NCBI GenBank assembly: GCA_964546585.1
Contig: CAZJKE010000002.1
Coordinates: 1-64,000 of the forward strand
Direction of reading: 5' to 3'
DNA from: CAZJKE01 sp964546585
GTDB taxonomy: Bacteria; Planctomycetota; Phycisphaerae; Phycisphaerales; SM1A02
DNA length: 64,000 nucleotides
The position numbers and the translations under genes are program-made. Shown piece after piece: positions 42,339 to 51,014 of this stretch. Every line of letters starts with the position of its first letter. Position 1 is the first letter of the stretch. The notes below the pieces were generated by a model, which worked only from the letters and a program-made list of their open reading frames with translations, had not been told where the DNA came from and searched no databases.

Positions 42339-43385
42339 ATGCCCAGATACACAATTCAGCCTGAGCGGGTCATCAAGCACCACATACGAGCCCTGGAACG
42401 GCGATTTCTGATCGCCGTATCGGTCTTGGCTGTGGTAGTCCTGATCTCCACCGCTGGCTTCATGGTGATGGGTCGGCACAGCGGTTCGTTCATCGAGCGG
42501 CTGGTGTCCAGTTATTGGGACACCTTGAACCTCATATCAACAGTCGGAAGCCTCACCGATCTGACCGTTGGGCAGAAGGTCTGGGGAGCACTTGTCATCA
42601 TGGTCGGCCTCGGTGCAGCCGTCTACGGGTTCAGTACGCTGCAGGGCCTGCTGCACGGCGAGGACATCACCAACTATCTGGAGCGACGAAAAATGAAGAA
42701 GGAACTTGAGGGCATGCAGGACCACATTGTCATTTGCGGGTATGGACATGTAGGCCGCCGAGTGGCTGCGTGCCTGAGCCGCGAGAACCTCGAGATCGTC
42801 GTCATTGAGAAGGACACGGAAGTGGCCCGCGAGGCCAGCGACGATGGCTACATGGTGGTGGAGGGAGATGCAACCGACGGCGATGGTCCACTTACCCAGG
42901 CAGGCGCAGGCGACGCCGCTGGCGTCATTGCGGCACTCCCGGATGACGCGGCCAATGTCTATGTCGCCATGGTCGCGCGCGAGAGGAACCCCGCGGCACG
43001 CATCATCGCCCGAGGTGAATATGAATCATCGCGGCAATGGTTGAAACGCGGCGGCGCCCACGATGTGGTCGTTCCGGGCGAGTCGGCCGCGCACCAACTG
43101 GCCTCCCTGTTGATCTCTCCGCACTTGCACGAGTTCTATGGCCAAATGTCGTCGCACGGGGAACATGGCATCGTGGAGATTCCACTCTCGAAACATCCCG
43201 AGGCGGTTGGGAAGACCATTGGTGATCTTGCCATACAACGCGATCACCTCGGCGTCGTTGTTTCGCTGCGTCGCAGTGACGGAAAACACATCCTCAATCC
43301 TGCCGCGGATCTCGAACTTGGAGAAGACGACTCGGTTCTGGCGTTGTTGCCCGACGACGGTGATCGTGAGCGGCCCCTTGTCTGA
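42339..43385 (+). CDS. two-TM ion channel with RCK (TrkA-N/TrkA-C) domains
   Basis: 348 residues from the ATG at 42339; the longer frame adds 24 unlikely residues. Architecture: TM1 (23-43, FLIAVSVLAVVVLISTAGFM), pore helix SYWDTLNLIS, selectivity filter position TVGSLTD (68-74), TM2 (83-104), linker LERRKMKKELEG, TrkA-N Rossmann domain (HIVICGYGHVGRRVA at 129-143, VEGDATDGDGPL), and TrkA-C (about 265-348). This is the MthK/Kch layout, but the canonical TVGYGD filter is altered, so K+ selectivity is uncertain. Such channels may be regulated by c-di-AMP, made by CdaA in this window; a link is inference only. Confidence 0.88.
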   Translation: MPRYTIQPERVIKHHIRALERRFLIAVSVLAVVVLISTAGFMVMGRHSGSFIERLVSSYWDTLNLISTVGSLTDLTVGQKVWGALVIMVGLGAAVYGFSTLQGLLHGEDITNYLERRKMKKELEGMQDHIVICGYGHVGRRVAACLSRENLEIVVIEKDTEVAREASDDGYMVVEGDATDGDGPLTQAGAGDAAGVIAALPDDAANVYVAMVARERNPAARIIARGEYESSRQWLKRGGAHDVVVPGESAAHQLASLLISPHLHEFYGQMSSHGEHGIVEIPLSKHPEAVGKTIGDLAIQRDHLGVVVSLRRSDGKHILNPAADLELGEDDSVLALLPDDGDRERPLV

Positions 43386-43396
43386 ACCCACGCTCG

Positions 43397-44377
43397 TCAG
43401 CCCAGCGGATCGCGACGGTACAACTTGGTCTCCAGCGACCAGATCCGCTCGGTAAACGCCTCATCACCGCTCGGTGGACCTTCCTGCGGGCGAGCATGGT
43501 CAAGTGCGCTGCGCGTGTGTGCATCAAGCGTGTCCAGAAACGAAACAAAGATCGCCTCGGGCGTCGACGGTCTTTTCGCAGCGCCGTGCTCGGGCTGTCC
43601 GTGATGACTCAACATAATGTGCTGCAACACAGTGAGAAGTCCATCGGGCAGTTTCGTGCCCAGGGACGACTCTGCGATCGCCGCCTTGTCCTGCAGCCAG
43701 ATCGCCCCTCTCGCAATATGCCCGACCAGATTCCCTTCGCGGGTGTACTGAAAACCGCGGTCCCACCGCAACTCTTCAGTCTTGCCCAAGTCGTGCATGA
43801 AGAGTCCGAGCAACACGATGTCGCGGTTGAGCCGCGGATACACCGGCAACATCCCCTCGGCAAGCGTCATGAGATCAAGTGTGTGTTCCAGCAAGCCGCC
43901 GATCCAGGCATGGTGCACCTGCATGGCTGCCGGGGCGACCTTGAATCGCTCCATGAGAGGCGCATCATCGAGATACGCGTCCGCCAACGCACGAGCCGCT
44001 TCGTGATCGAGCGATCGAAGCATCGCAGCGACCGTCGAGAACATCTCGTCAATGTCCTTGTTGGTACTGGGAAGCAAGTCGACCAGTTCTTCGGCGGTCG
44101 GTTCGTGCGGCCAGATCTCGTTGATCTTGATCTGCAGTTTCTCCTGATAGATTTCCTGCATCCCTTCGATGCCGACAAACCCCGTAGCCGTGATGGACGA
44201 CATCGTGGCCGGGTCGAAATCCCATAGCCGACCCATCGCTTCGCCAGTGGCGTCGCGGATCAAACACTTCAGGAATGGTTTGCCCCCGCGGGTTGTGCCC
44301 ACCTGCGGGTTCACAAGTGCATATACACCGTGCGCAAAGCCCTGTCCGGTCATGGAAGATATCTTCGTAGCGCTCAT
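43397..44377 (-). CDS. yhaM: YhaM-like 3'-5' exoribonuclease (OB fold + HD domain)
   Basis: 326 residues. The N-terminal OB/tRNA-anti fold (about 18-92; KPFLKCLIRDATGEAMGRLW) is followed by an HD phosphohydrolase-type domain: H155-H156, GGLLEHT with H165, MHDLGKTEEL with H195-D196, GHIARGA, and LSHHGQPEHGAAKRPSTPEA. This two-domain order is that of YhaM/CBF1, which degrades RNA (and ssDNA) 3'-5'. The ATG overlaps the nnrD stop (ATGA). Confidence 0.88.
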   Translation of the reverse strand: MSATKISSMTGQGFAHGVYALVNPQVGTTRGGKPFLKCLIRDATGEAMGRLWDFDPATMSSITATGFVGIEGMQEIYQEKLQIKINEIWPHEPTAEELVDLLPSTNKDIDEMFSTVAAMLRSLDHEAARALADAYLDDAPLMERFKVAPAAMQVHHAWIGGLLEHTLDLMTLAEGMLPVYPRLNRDIVLLGLFMHDLGKTEELRWDRGFQYTREGNLVGHIARGAIWLQDKAAIAESSLGTKLPDGLLTVLQHIMLSHHGQPEHGAAKRPSTPEAIFVSFLDTLDAHTRSALDHARPQEGPPSGDEAFTERIWSLETKLYRRDPLG

Positions 44378-45261
44378 CGGGCCAGTGTACCTATCGCCCG
44401 GGGAATGCGGCAGAGAAGGTCCGTCGCCAGCATGCCCCGATCGCCGTATTCGTCCTGCCAGAGACGACCGGCCAAGGCGTGCAGATGTACACCGAGCCTT
44501 GCGGCTTCAAGAAGGCGACGAGGACCGTCTATTCCATACTGCGCAGCGATCGACGCAATGATGCCTGTAAGCACATCGCCGCTGCCGCCTGTTGCCAGCA
44601 CAGCTCCTCCACTGTCATCCTCAACCGTATGCACGCCGTCCGAAATCGCCGTGACATGGCTCTTGAAAACGACGATGCAACCAAGTCGCTGGGCAAGCGC
44701 CTCAGCGCCAAGGGCTCCCCGCAGCGACGTGTCCACACCAATCGCCGATGCCAACCGTTCAAACTCGCCGACATGAGGCGTGAGAATCAGCGGCGAGCGG
44801 ATGTCGGCCGCGCCATCTTCCAGAGCCGCCAGCGCGTTGATGCCGTCAGCGTCGAGCACGATCGGCCGATCCTCCCGCGAGAGTAGCGTGGCGACGAGTT
44901 GTTGCTGCGGCCAGGCGTTGCCAAGCCCGGGGCCCAGTGCGAGCAACCGGGCAGTACCCGCGTGCTGATCAATGGCCTCGACGGCGCCGCTGGCATGAAG
45001 TCGCCCGACTTCATCCACCGGCAACTCTATGCCGGTGGAGGTCGGCGTAATCACCAATCCCTGCGGCAGAAGTGGTTCCGGCATGGCGAGATGACAGAGG
45101 CCACATCCGCTGCGCATCGCCGCCGCTGCCGCAATGGCCGGCGCTCCGAGCATGAGCGAACCGTTTTCTGATCGGTGTCCACCGATAACGCACACCGCGC
45201 CAAAGGTCCCCTTGTGCCCATCTGTCGGACGGGCCGGAAGCATGTCGGCAAACTCGGTCAC
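44374..45261 (-). CDS. nnrD: ADP-dependent NAD(P)H-hydrate dehydratase
   Basis: 295 residues from the GTG at 45261, whose GTGA overlaps the upstream stop; the open extension upstream is inside the transglutaminase gene. NnrD repairs hydrated NAD(P)H. Ribokinase-like fold: KGTFGAVCVIGGHRSENGS, GPGLGNAWPQQ, VLDADGINAL, LTPHVGEFERLA, FKSHVTAISDG, and the anion hole GGSGDVLTGI. The NnrE epimerase half often fused at the N-terminus is absent. Confidence 0.94.
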   Translation of the reverse strand: MTEFADMLPARPTDGHKGTFGAVCVIGGHRSENGSLMLGAPAIAAAAAMRSGCGLCHLAMPEPLLPQGLVITPTSTGIELPVDEVGRLHASGAVEAIDQHAGTARLLALGPGLGNAWPQQQLVATLLSREDRPIVLDADGINALAALEDGAADIRSPLILTPHVGEFERLASAIGVDTSLRGALGAEALAQRLGCIVVFKSHVTAISDGVHTVEDDSGGAVLATGGSGDVLTGIIASIAAQYGIDGPRRLLEAARLGVHLHALAGRLWQDEYGDRGMLATDLLCRIPRAIGTLAR

Positions 45262-46748
45262 GTGTCCTCTGGAGCCCCAACGCTCAGGACTTCCACATCC
45301 ACATTCCCGATCAGCGACATGCAGGTCGACAGTTCGGTCATCATCTCTGTCTCCGACAGGGATGATGTCGCCGTTGTGATGTGCCCGGCTCCGAATTTCC
45401 ACGGAAGCGTCGCGTCCAAGTCGACCCACACGCCATCGATGAGCGCCTGCGTCCACATGTGCCATCCAAACCCACCGTTCTCGAGTTCAGCCATGGCGCC
45501 AGCGGGCACATAGACCATGCCCATCGCCGTTCTGGAAGGTATCCCCGCTGCTCGCAGCAGCCCGCACAAGAGCACGCCATGCTCGCTGCAATCGCCGGTT
45601 TGATCCCGCGCGGTCTGGGATGCGGTCGCAAACATCGTGGCGTACCCCTTGTTGTTGATGTGCCAGTGCACGAATTCGCGCATGGCCCGCGCCCGCTCGC
45701 TGGCGCCGGCCGTGTCGTCCAGATGGGCGGTCGCCTCGGCAGCAAGTTCGCCGAGCAACTCGTCGTCCAGATCACACATGGACGTCGAGGCGAGGAATTC
45801 CGATGGATTCGCCATTTCTTCATCGCTTGCGGGGAGCGGGTTGTTGACATCAATGACAAGGATCACCGTTCCGTCATCCTTCAACTCGGCCTTCTGCGCA
45901 CCGACACTCGGAAGTTCCACCGGCTTTCCATCCCGAGATCGCAGTCGAAGACGCAGTGACTCCACCAGAAAGCCGTTGGAAATGGGCTTGTCCGTCGGCG
46001 CAAAGAGGCTGAACATCATCTCCGGCACCGTCACCTTCGCGGTGGCCTCCGCCTCGCTGGTCAGCGTCATCACAATGGCTCCGAACCCTGTATTCATGGT
46101 GGACTTCACTCTGACGGCACCCTTTGCATAGAGGTCGATGCTGTCCATGGGCATGGCATCATTTGTGACTTCCCACTGGGTGACTGGAATGACCTTGCCC
46201 AGAACCTCCACCTCCTTCTCGCCGGTGTTCGCCATCATCATCGTCATCGCCTTCGGTCCGAGTTCCATGCTCATCGTGCGGAATGTGATGTCCTTGGCGC
46301 CCGACTCCATCCGCTCTTCGACAAACCGTTTCGCCGCAAATGGTGTCAGCCAAACACCGTCGGGCTCAGGCACAATCGACTCTTTCTTGCGGACCCCATC
46401 GTCACTCTTGACCGTGATCCCATCGTCTCCGAACACCCACTCCTTGTGTGTTGACTTGCCCTTCACAGTCTGTGTCATGGAGGAGGAGATCGGCTTTCCA
46501 TCCACTGTCTCCAGAAACCACGCCTCGACTTCGATGACCATCTCTTCGGCGCCGCGGTTCATGGTCAACTTGTTGGTTGCCGACGATCGAATCCGGTCGC
46601 CGTCTCGCTCGATGACCTCGTGGATCCATCCCACACGGGATCCCATCATTTCCATCGAGTGCCACTGGTCCTCGATAACTTCCCAGTCCGCCGCGGCGGG
46701 ACCTGCCAACAACAGGGTGGTGAACATGGCACTACGCATCAGTGTCAT
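45258..46748 (-). CDS. secreted transglutaminase-like protein
   Basis: 496 residues. The ATG at 46748 follows a strong Shine-Dalgarno (AGGAGG, 5 nt upstream) although it overlaps the lysS stop by 17 nt. Signal peptide about residues 1-20 (AMFTTLLLAGPAAA). The N-terminal 300 residues are beta-rich; the C-terminal transglutaminase-core domain carries the triad: Cys in QTGDCSEHGVLLCG, His in GGFGWHMWTQ, Asp in VWVDLDATLPW. This family includes periplasmic cysteine proteases and amidases as well as transglutaminases; the substrate is unknown. Confidence 0.88.
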   Translation of the reverse strand: MTLMRSAMFTTLLLAGPAAADWEVIEDQWHSMEMMGSRVGWIHEVIERDGDRIRSSATNKLTMNRGAEEMVIEVEAWFLETVDGKPISSSMTQTVKGKSTHKEWVFGDDGITVKSDDGVRKKESIVPEPDGVWLTPFAAKRFVEERMESGAKDITFRTMSMELGPKAMTMMMANTGEKEVEVLGKVIPVTQWEVTNDAMPMDSIDLYAKGAVRVKSTMNTGFGAIVMTLTSEAEATAKVTVPEMMFSLFAPTDKPISNGFLVESLRLRLRSRDGKPVELPSVGAQKAELKDDGTVILVIDVNNPLPASDEEMANPSEFLASTSMCDLDDELLGELAAEATAHLDDTAGASERARAMREFVHWHINNKGYATMFATASQTARDQTGDCSEHGVLLCGLLRAAGIPSRTAMGMVYVPAGAMAELENGGFGWHMWTQALIDGVWVDLDATLPWKFGAGHITTATSSLSETEMMTELSTCMSLIGNVDVEVLSVGAPEDT

Positions 46749-48273
46749 GGGAATCCTCCTCGTGATCTCCTCGCATCAGCGGAAACAGAATGACATCCCG
46801 GATCGATTCGCTGTTCGTCAAGAGCATGACCAGCCGGTCGATGCCCAGCCCAAGCCCCCCCGCCGGGGGCATGCCGACACGCAACGCTTCGATGAAGTCT
46901 TCGTCCAGATTTCTGAACGCCGCCGTTTCCTCATCCTGGCCCTGCAACTGCTCGGTGAACTTCTGCAACTGCAAGTCCGGATCGTTCAGTTCGGTGTACG
47001 CGTTGGCGATCTCCATGCCGCCAATGAACAACTCCCACCGCAGCGAAATGTTCGGATCGTCCACCGATGGGCGGGTCAGCGGCGAAATTGCGCTCGGGAA
47101 CCCGGTCACGAATGTCGGACGCGCCGCCTCAATCGTCTCCTCAACCTTCATGTCGAAGATCGCGCCCACGAGCAGCCAGTGGTCACGGCTCTTGGCATCC
47201 TCCACGCCGTGCTCCGTGCACCACCTGCGGACGCTCGCCTCGTCTGACATCGCAAACCCCATCGCCTTTTCAAAAAGGTCACCGTATGACTGCTGGTCGA
47301 ACGGCCGCGAATAATTGATCGTATCGCTCCCGAACGGCATCGCGGCGGCATCACCGACGGCCAACGCCGCCGTACGCACCATGTCTTCGGTCAGTGCCAT
47401 CATCGTTTCGCAGTCGCCGAATGCTTCGTAGGCTTCGAGCATCGTAAACTCTGGGTTGTGGCGCCGCGAAATACCTTCGTTTCGAAAGTTGCGGTTGATC
47501 TCATACACCCGGCGCATCCCGCCGACGAGGAGGCGCTTCAAGTACAACTCTGGTGCAATCCGCAGGAACAACGCCATGTCGAGCGTGTTGTGGTGCGTCA
47601 CGAACGGCCGCGCAGCAGCACCGCCAGGTACCGGCTGCATCATTGGTGTTTCTACTTCGAGAAAGTTGCGGCCATCCATGAAGGCACGGATCGCCGAAAT
47701 GATCGTAGAGCGAGCGTGAAATGTCGCCACCGTCTCCGGGTTCGCGTACATGTCCATGTAGCGGTGGCGGTAGCGAAGTTCAGGATCGCTGAGCCCGTGG
47801 AATTTCTCCGGCGGCGGCGCAAGCGACTTGCAGTGCAGTAAGAGTCCGTCGGCCCAGACGCATACTTCGCCGCGCTGCGTTGCGCCAATCGGCCCCTCTG
47901 CAACAACGATGTCTCCATAGTCCAACTTCTTGGCGAGCATGAACTGCTCGGGTGGGAGATCCGCCTTCGAACAACTCACCTGCAAGTCGCCTGTTTCATC
48001 GCGAAGCACAAGAAACGCCAGTTTGCCCATTGCCCGGTGTTGCACGCACCGGCCCGCGACGCGAACACGGGCACGCGTGTCATCACCGCCATCGGCATGG
48101 CTGGCATGGGCAGCCTCATCAAATTGCCCCCGCGCATCGACAAGAGAACACAGATCATCGACGCGGCTCCCCCAGGGGTTCATGCCCAGTTCATCACGCC
48201 ACTTCGCAAGTTTCGCACGCCGCGCGGCGACCAGCGAGGATTCGTCAGCCAATGTCGTCGTCTTCTCCGCCAT
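46732..48273 (-). CDS. lysS: lysyl-tRNA synthetase, class II
   Basis: 513 residues from the ATG at 48273 (MAEKTTTLADESSL). N-terminal OB fold for the anticodon (RVRVAGRCVQHRAMGKLAFL). Catalytic core with motif 1 (FMDGRNFLEVETPMM), motif 2 (YEINRNFRNEGISRRHNPEF) and motif 3 (GLGLGIDRLVMLLTNS). ELNDPDLQLQKF is typical. It is divergent from pfkA. Possible -10 elements on its strand: TAGCCT (48281-48286, 7 nt from the ATG) or TATCAT (48289-48294). Confidence 0.97.
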   Translation of the reverse strand: MAEKTTTLADESSLVAARRAKLAKWRDELGMNPWGSRVDDLCSLVDARGQFDEAAHASHADGGDDTRARVRVAGRCVQHRAMGKLAFLVLRDETGDLQVSCSKADLPPEQFMLAKKLDYGDIVVAEGPIGATQRGEVCVWADGLLLHCKSLAPPPEKFHGLSDPELRYRHRYMDMYANPETVATFHARSTIISAIRAFMDGRNFLEVETPMMQPVPGGAAARPFVTHHNTLDMALFLRIAPELYLKRLLVGGMRRVYEINRNFRNEGISRRHNPEFTMLEAYEAFGDCETMMALTEDMVRTAALAVGDAAAMPFGSDTINYSRPFDQQSYGDLFEKAMGFAMSDEASVRRWCTEHGVEDAKSRDHWLLVGAIFDMKVEETIEAARPTFVTGFPSAISPLTRPSVDDPNISLRWELFIGGMEIANAYTELNDPDLQLQKFTEQLQGQDEETAAFRNLDEDFIEALRVGMPPAGGLGLGIDRLVMLLTNSESIRDVILFPLMRGDHEEDSHDTDA

Positions 48274-48325
48274 GGCAATCAGGCTAGGATGATAGCCGCC
48301 ATGCCCCCACACCCCGCACATGACC

Positions 48326-48330
48326 GAGGT
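48326..48330 (+). promoter_or_regulatory. Shine-Dalgarno GAGGT deciding the pfkA start
   Basis: GAGGT stands 5 nt before the ATG at 48336. Two earlier ATGs (48301, 48320) are in other frames. Unlike most promoter-proximal genes here, pfkA thus appears to have a leader with a ribosome-binding site. Confidence 0.6.
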
Positions 48331-48335
48331 TCTTC

Positions 48336-49430
48336 ATGACGATTCGCCGCATCGGCATCTTGACAGGCGGCGGTGATTGTCCCGGACTCAATGCCGCCAT
48401 TCGCGGCATCGGCAAGGCGGCAATACACGGCTACGGCCTCAGCGTCCTGGGCATTCGCGACGGATTCCAGGGGCTCATCGAAGACAACATCAAGCCGCTG
48501 GACATGGGACACCTCTCCGGCATCCTCTGCCGAGGCGGCACGATTCTCGGCACCAACAACAAGTGCGACCCCCGGAGGTATCTGGATTGCCACGACGGGC
48601 ACGGCAATCCGGTCTTTTCGAATGCGGTTGATCGGTGCGTGGCCACGATCGAGCGACACGAGATTGACGCTCTGTTCATCATCGGCGGCGACGGCACCTT
48701 CGAGTGCGCGCAACCACTTGTCGAAGCGGGTATCCCCTGCATTGGCGTCCCCAAGACCATCGACAACGACATCACCGGGACCGAACTGACGATCGGCTTC
48801 ACCACGGCCTCGCGAGTCGGCACCATGGCCCTCGATCGCCTGCACTCGACCGCCGACAGTCACCACCGCGTCATGGTGTGCGAACTCATGGGGCGAAACG
48901 CCGGGTGGCTTGCACTGAGCAGCGGCCTCGCCTCGGGCTCCGATGTGATTCTGATTCCCGAGATTCCCTTTGACATGGATGCCATCTGCGCCTTCGTGCA
49001 GGAGCGGAGGCGCGGACACAGCGGGTTTTCGATCATCGCCTGCGCGGAGGGTGCCAGGCCGATCGGTGGCGACCAGGTTGTTGCCGATGTTGACCAAACA
49101 AACCCGCACCCGATCCGCCTCGGCGGCATCGGCGATCGCGTCGCCCGTGAGATTCACAAGATCACATCGCTCGACACGCGTACAACGGTACTCGGGCACA
49201 TCCAGCGCGGCGGAGAACCGGCATCGAGCGATCGGGTTCTAGCCACTGTCATGGGGACAGCCGCAGTGGAGTTGGCGATGGCCGGTGCATGCAATCGCCT
49301 GGTGACGCTTGAGAATGGAGCGATTGGTTCGGCGGATATCACCGTGGCGGCCAGCGGCCAGCGGCTCGTCCCCCTCGATCACCGCCTCATTGCCGCCGCT
49401 CGCGCGGTACGCACCTGCTTTGGTGATTAG
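48336..49430 (+). CDS. pfkA: 6-phosphofructokinase (ATP-type active site, mixed signature)
   Basis: 364 residues. Phosphorylates fructose-6-phosphate. Seen: GILTGGGDCPGLNAAIRG (N-terminal phosphate loop), IIGGDGTFECA with Gly120 at the position that is Gly in ATP enzymes and Asp in PPi enzymes, PKTIDND with Lys140 at the position typical of PPi-type enzymes, LMGRNAGWLAL, and LGHIQRGGEPASSDR. By the known residue rules (E. coli G104 and G124), G + K indicates an ATP-dependent enzyme of the clade close to PPi-PFKs. The stop overlaps the convergent gmhB stop by 4 nt. Confidence 0.94.
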   Translation: MTIRRIGILTGGGDCPGLNAAIRGIGKAAIHGYGLSVLGIRDGFQGLIEDNIKPLDMGHLSGILCRGGTILGTNNKCDPRRYLDCHDGHGNPVFSNAVDRCVATIERHEIDALFIIGGDGTFECAQPLVEAGIPCIGVPKTIDNDITGTELTIGFTTASRVGTMALDRLHSTADSHHRVMVCELMGRNAGWLALSSGLASGSDVILIPEIPFDMDAICAFVQERRRGHSGFSIIACAEGARPIGGDQVVADVDQTNPHPIRLGGIGDRVAREIHKITSLDTRTTVLGHIQRGGEPASSDRVLATVMGTAAVELAMAGACNRLVTLENGAIGSADITVAASGQRLVPLDHRLIAAARAVRTCFGD

Positions 49431-49987
49431 TGAGAGCCCGACTCCTGCTCCGCAAACGCAAGGACAAGATCAGCAGCGGCAGCGAGATCTGGCGCGTAGG
49501 CCGTCGGCAGCGCGTCATTATCCACGCGGCCCCCGTCAGTGAGCCAGATGGTCCGGCACCCGGCCCCTTGCCCGGCAAGTATGTCCCGAGAGGTGTCGCC
49601 GATCATCCAACTCGCAGCCAGATCAAGTGAAAAATCGGTTGCTGCACGCTGCAACATGCCGGGGGACGGTTTGCGATCGGGGTGCTCACGGCAGAAGGTG
49701 TCGACACTCCCTTCCGGATGGAACGGGCAGTGGTAATACCGTGACACAAGCCCTTCCCCGAGCAGTTCATCGATGCGAACATGCACTGTGGCGATGTCGT
49801 CCTCGGTGAATGCACCCCGCGCCACGCCGCCTTGATTGGTTACAACGACCAGCACCCACCCGGCCTCCACCAGTTTCCGCATGCCGCCGGCGGCACCGGG
49901 AATCAGCGTAACCTCCGCCGGATCGCCAAGATCGCCGAGGTTGTCGATGATGGTCCCGTCGCGGTCAAGAAAGATGGCCCGTTGCAC
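49427..49987 (-). CDS. gmhB: D-glycero-D-manno-heptose bisphosphate phosphatase, HAD family
   Basis: 186 residues, GTG start at 49987. HAD motif I IFLDRDGTIID (D8, D10), motif II VVVTNQGGVARG, a GmhB-type zinc loop region (YHCPFHPEGSVDTFCREHPD, with Cys/His ligands), RKPSPGMLQRA, and motif IV WMIGDTSRDILAG. GmhB dephosphorylates heptose-1,7-bisphosphate on the way to ADP-heptose. The divergent neighbour is a heptosyltransferase, which strengthens the call over the HisB phosphatase alternative. Confidence 0.9.
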   Translation of the reverse strand: MQRAIFLDRDGTIIDNLGDLGDPAEVTLIPGAAGGMRKLVEAGWVLVVVTNQGGVARGAFTEDDIATVHVRIDELLGEGLVSRYYHCPFHPEGSVDTFCREHPDRKPSPGMLQRAATDFSLDLAASWMIGDTSRDILAGQGAGCRTIWLTDGGRVDNDALPTAYAPDLAAAADLVLAFAEQESGSH

Positions 49988-49992
49988 GCTCG

Positions 49993-49999
49993 TAGAATA
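49993..49999. promoter_or_regulatory. overlapping divergent -10 elements for gmhB and waaF
   Basis: The heptamer TAGAATA reads TAGAAT on the plus strand (49993-49998, 9 nt before the waaF ATG) and TATTCT on the minus strand (49994-49999, 6 nt before the gmhB GTG). Both genes would start leaderless or nearly so from a 20-bp intergenic region, and RNA polymerase could occupy only one direction at a time. Confidence 0.55.
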
Positions 50000-50007
50000 C
50001 TCGCCCC

Positions 50008-51009
50008 ATGGTGTTTCCTGCCGATCTCAAACACCTGCTCATCATCTGCCCTTCATGGGTGGGCGATGTGGTCATGGGAAGTTGCGCTTGGGACGCGGCT
50101 CGGCAGGCCATGCCACAGGCACGCATCACCGCGATGATCCGCCCACACCTTGCGGAACTGCTCGAGGGGGTCACGGCTGTCGACCAGATACTGCCGGTCT
50201 CGACCAAGCGGCCGCTCGCCGCTGCCCGCGCGGTCGCCCGCATGCGGCCGGACGCTGCGGTGCTCCTGCCCAACAGTTTTCGCAGTGCCGCCATTGCGTG
50301 GTGCGCAAGGATTCCCTTGCGAGGTGGCTACGCGAGGGATCGGCGGTCATGGCTGCTTACCGACGCAGTGCCGGTTCCACAACGCGACTCGCCTGCACCG
50401 ACCGCCCACTACTACCTGCATCTTGTCAACACGCTGTTTGGTTCGAATATTGCGCCCTCGCTTCCCAGACTGGACATCACTGATGCGCAGCGAGATGCAG
50501 CCGCGGCGATCTTGCCGCAGCACGATGGCCCGCTGGTGTTGCTCGTCCCTGGCGCGAGCAAGGCGGAGAAGCGGTGGCCGCCAGCGAAGTTCGCCGCGGT
50601 CGCCGATGCGCTGCGAGTTGACTACGGATGCACATGTTGCATCGTCGCCTCCCCGCAGGAGCGTGACATTGCCGCAGCGATTACCGAAGTAACAACGGAG
50701 CCGATTGTCGATCTCTCCTCGGAGCCGTTTGGGCTGGGGCCGCTCAAGGCCGCAGTCGCCATGGCGGATCTGCTCATCACCAACGACACCGGCCCGCGGC
50801 ACCTCGCAGTGGCCACCGGCACGCCCACGGTCACGCTCTACGGGCCAACGGACGCCAGATGGACCGCATATGACGGTGATAACAACACCCCGCTGCTGGC
50901 GGACCCGTTCCTGCCGGTGGGGCTGGTGGCTGATGACAACCCACGCAGGTGTACGATCGACCGGATCACGGTCGGCGATGTCCTTGCTTCGGCACTGCAG
51001 CACATCTGA
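50008..51009 (+). CDS. waaF: ADP-heptose:LPS heptosyltransferase (GT9)
   Basis: 333 residues. GT-B fold of family GT9: LLIICPSWVGDVVMGS at the N-terminus, MRPDAAVLLPNSFRSAAIAW, and in the C-domain VPGASKAEKRWPPAKFAAVA, DLLITNDTGPRHLAVATGTP and TVTLYGPTDARW. These match WaaF-type heptosyltransferase II. It adds heptose to the LPS inner core at the cytoplasmic face and so shares a pathway with gmhB. Confidence 0.9.
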   Translation: MVFPADLKHLLIICPSWVGDVVMGSCAWDAARQAMPQARITAMIRPHLAELLEGVTAVDQILPVSTKRPLAAARAVARMRPDAAVLLPNSFRSAAIAWCARIPLRGGYARDRRSWLLTDAVPVPQRDSPAPTAHYYLHLVNTLFGSNIAPSLPRLDITDAQRDAAAAILPQHDGPLVLLVPGASKAEKRWPPAKFAAVADALRVDYGCTCCIVASPQERDIAAAITEVTTEPIVDLSSEPFGLGPLKAAVAMADLLITNDTGPRHLAVATGTPTVTLYGPTDARWTAYDGDNNTPLLADPFLPVGLVADDNPRRCTIDRITVGDVLASALQHI

Positions 51010-51014
51010 ATCTG

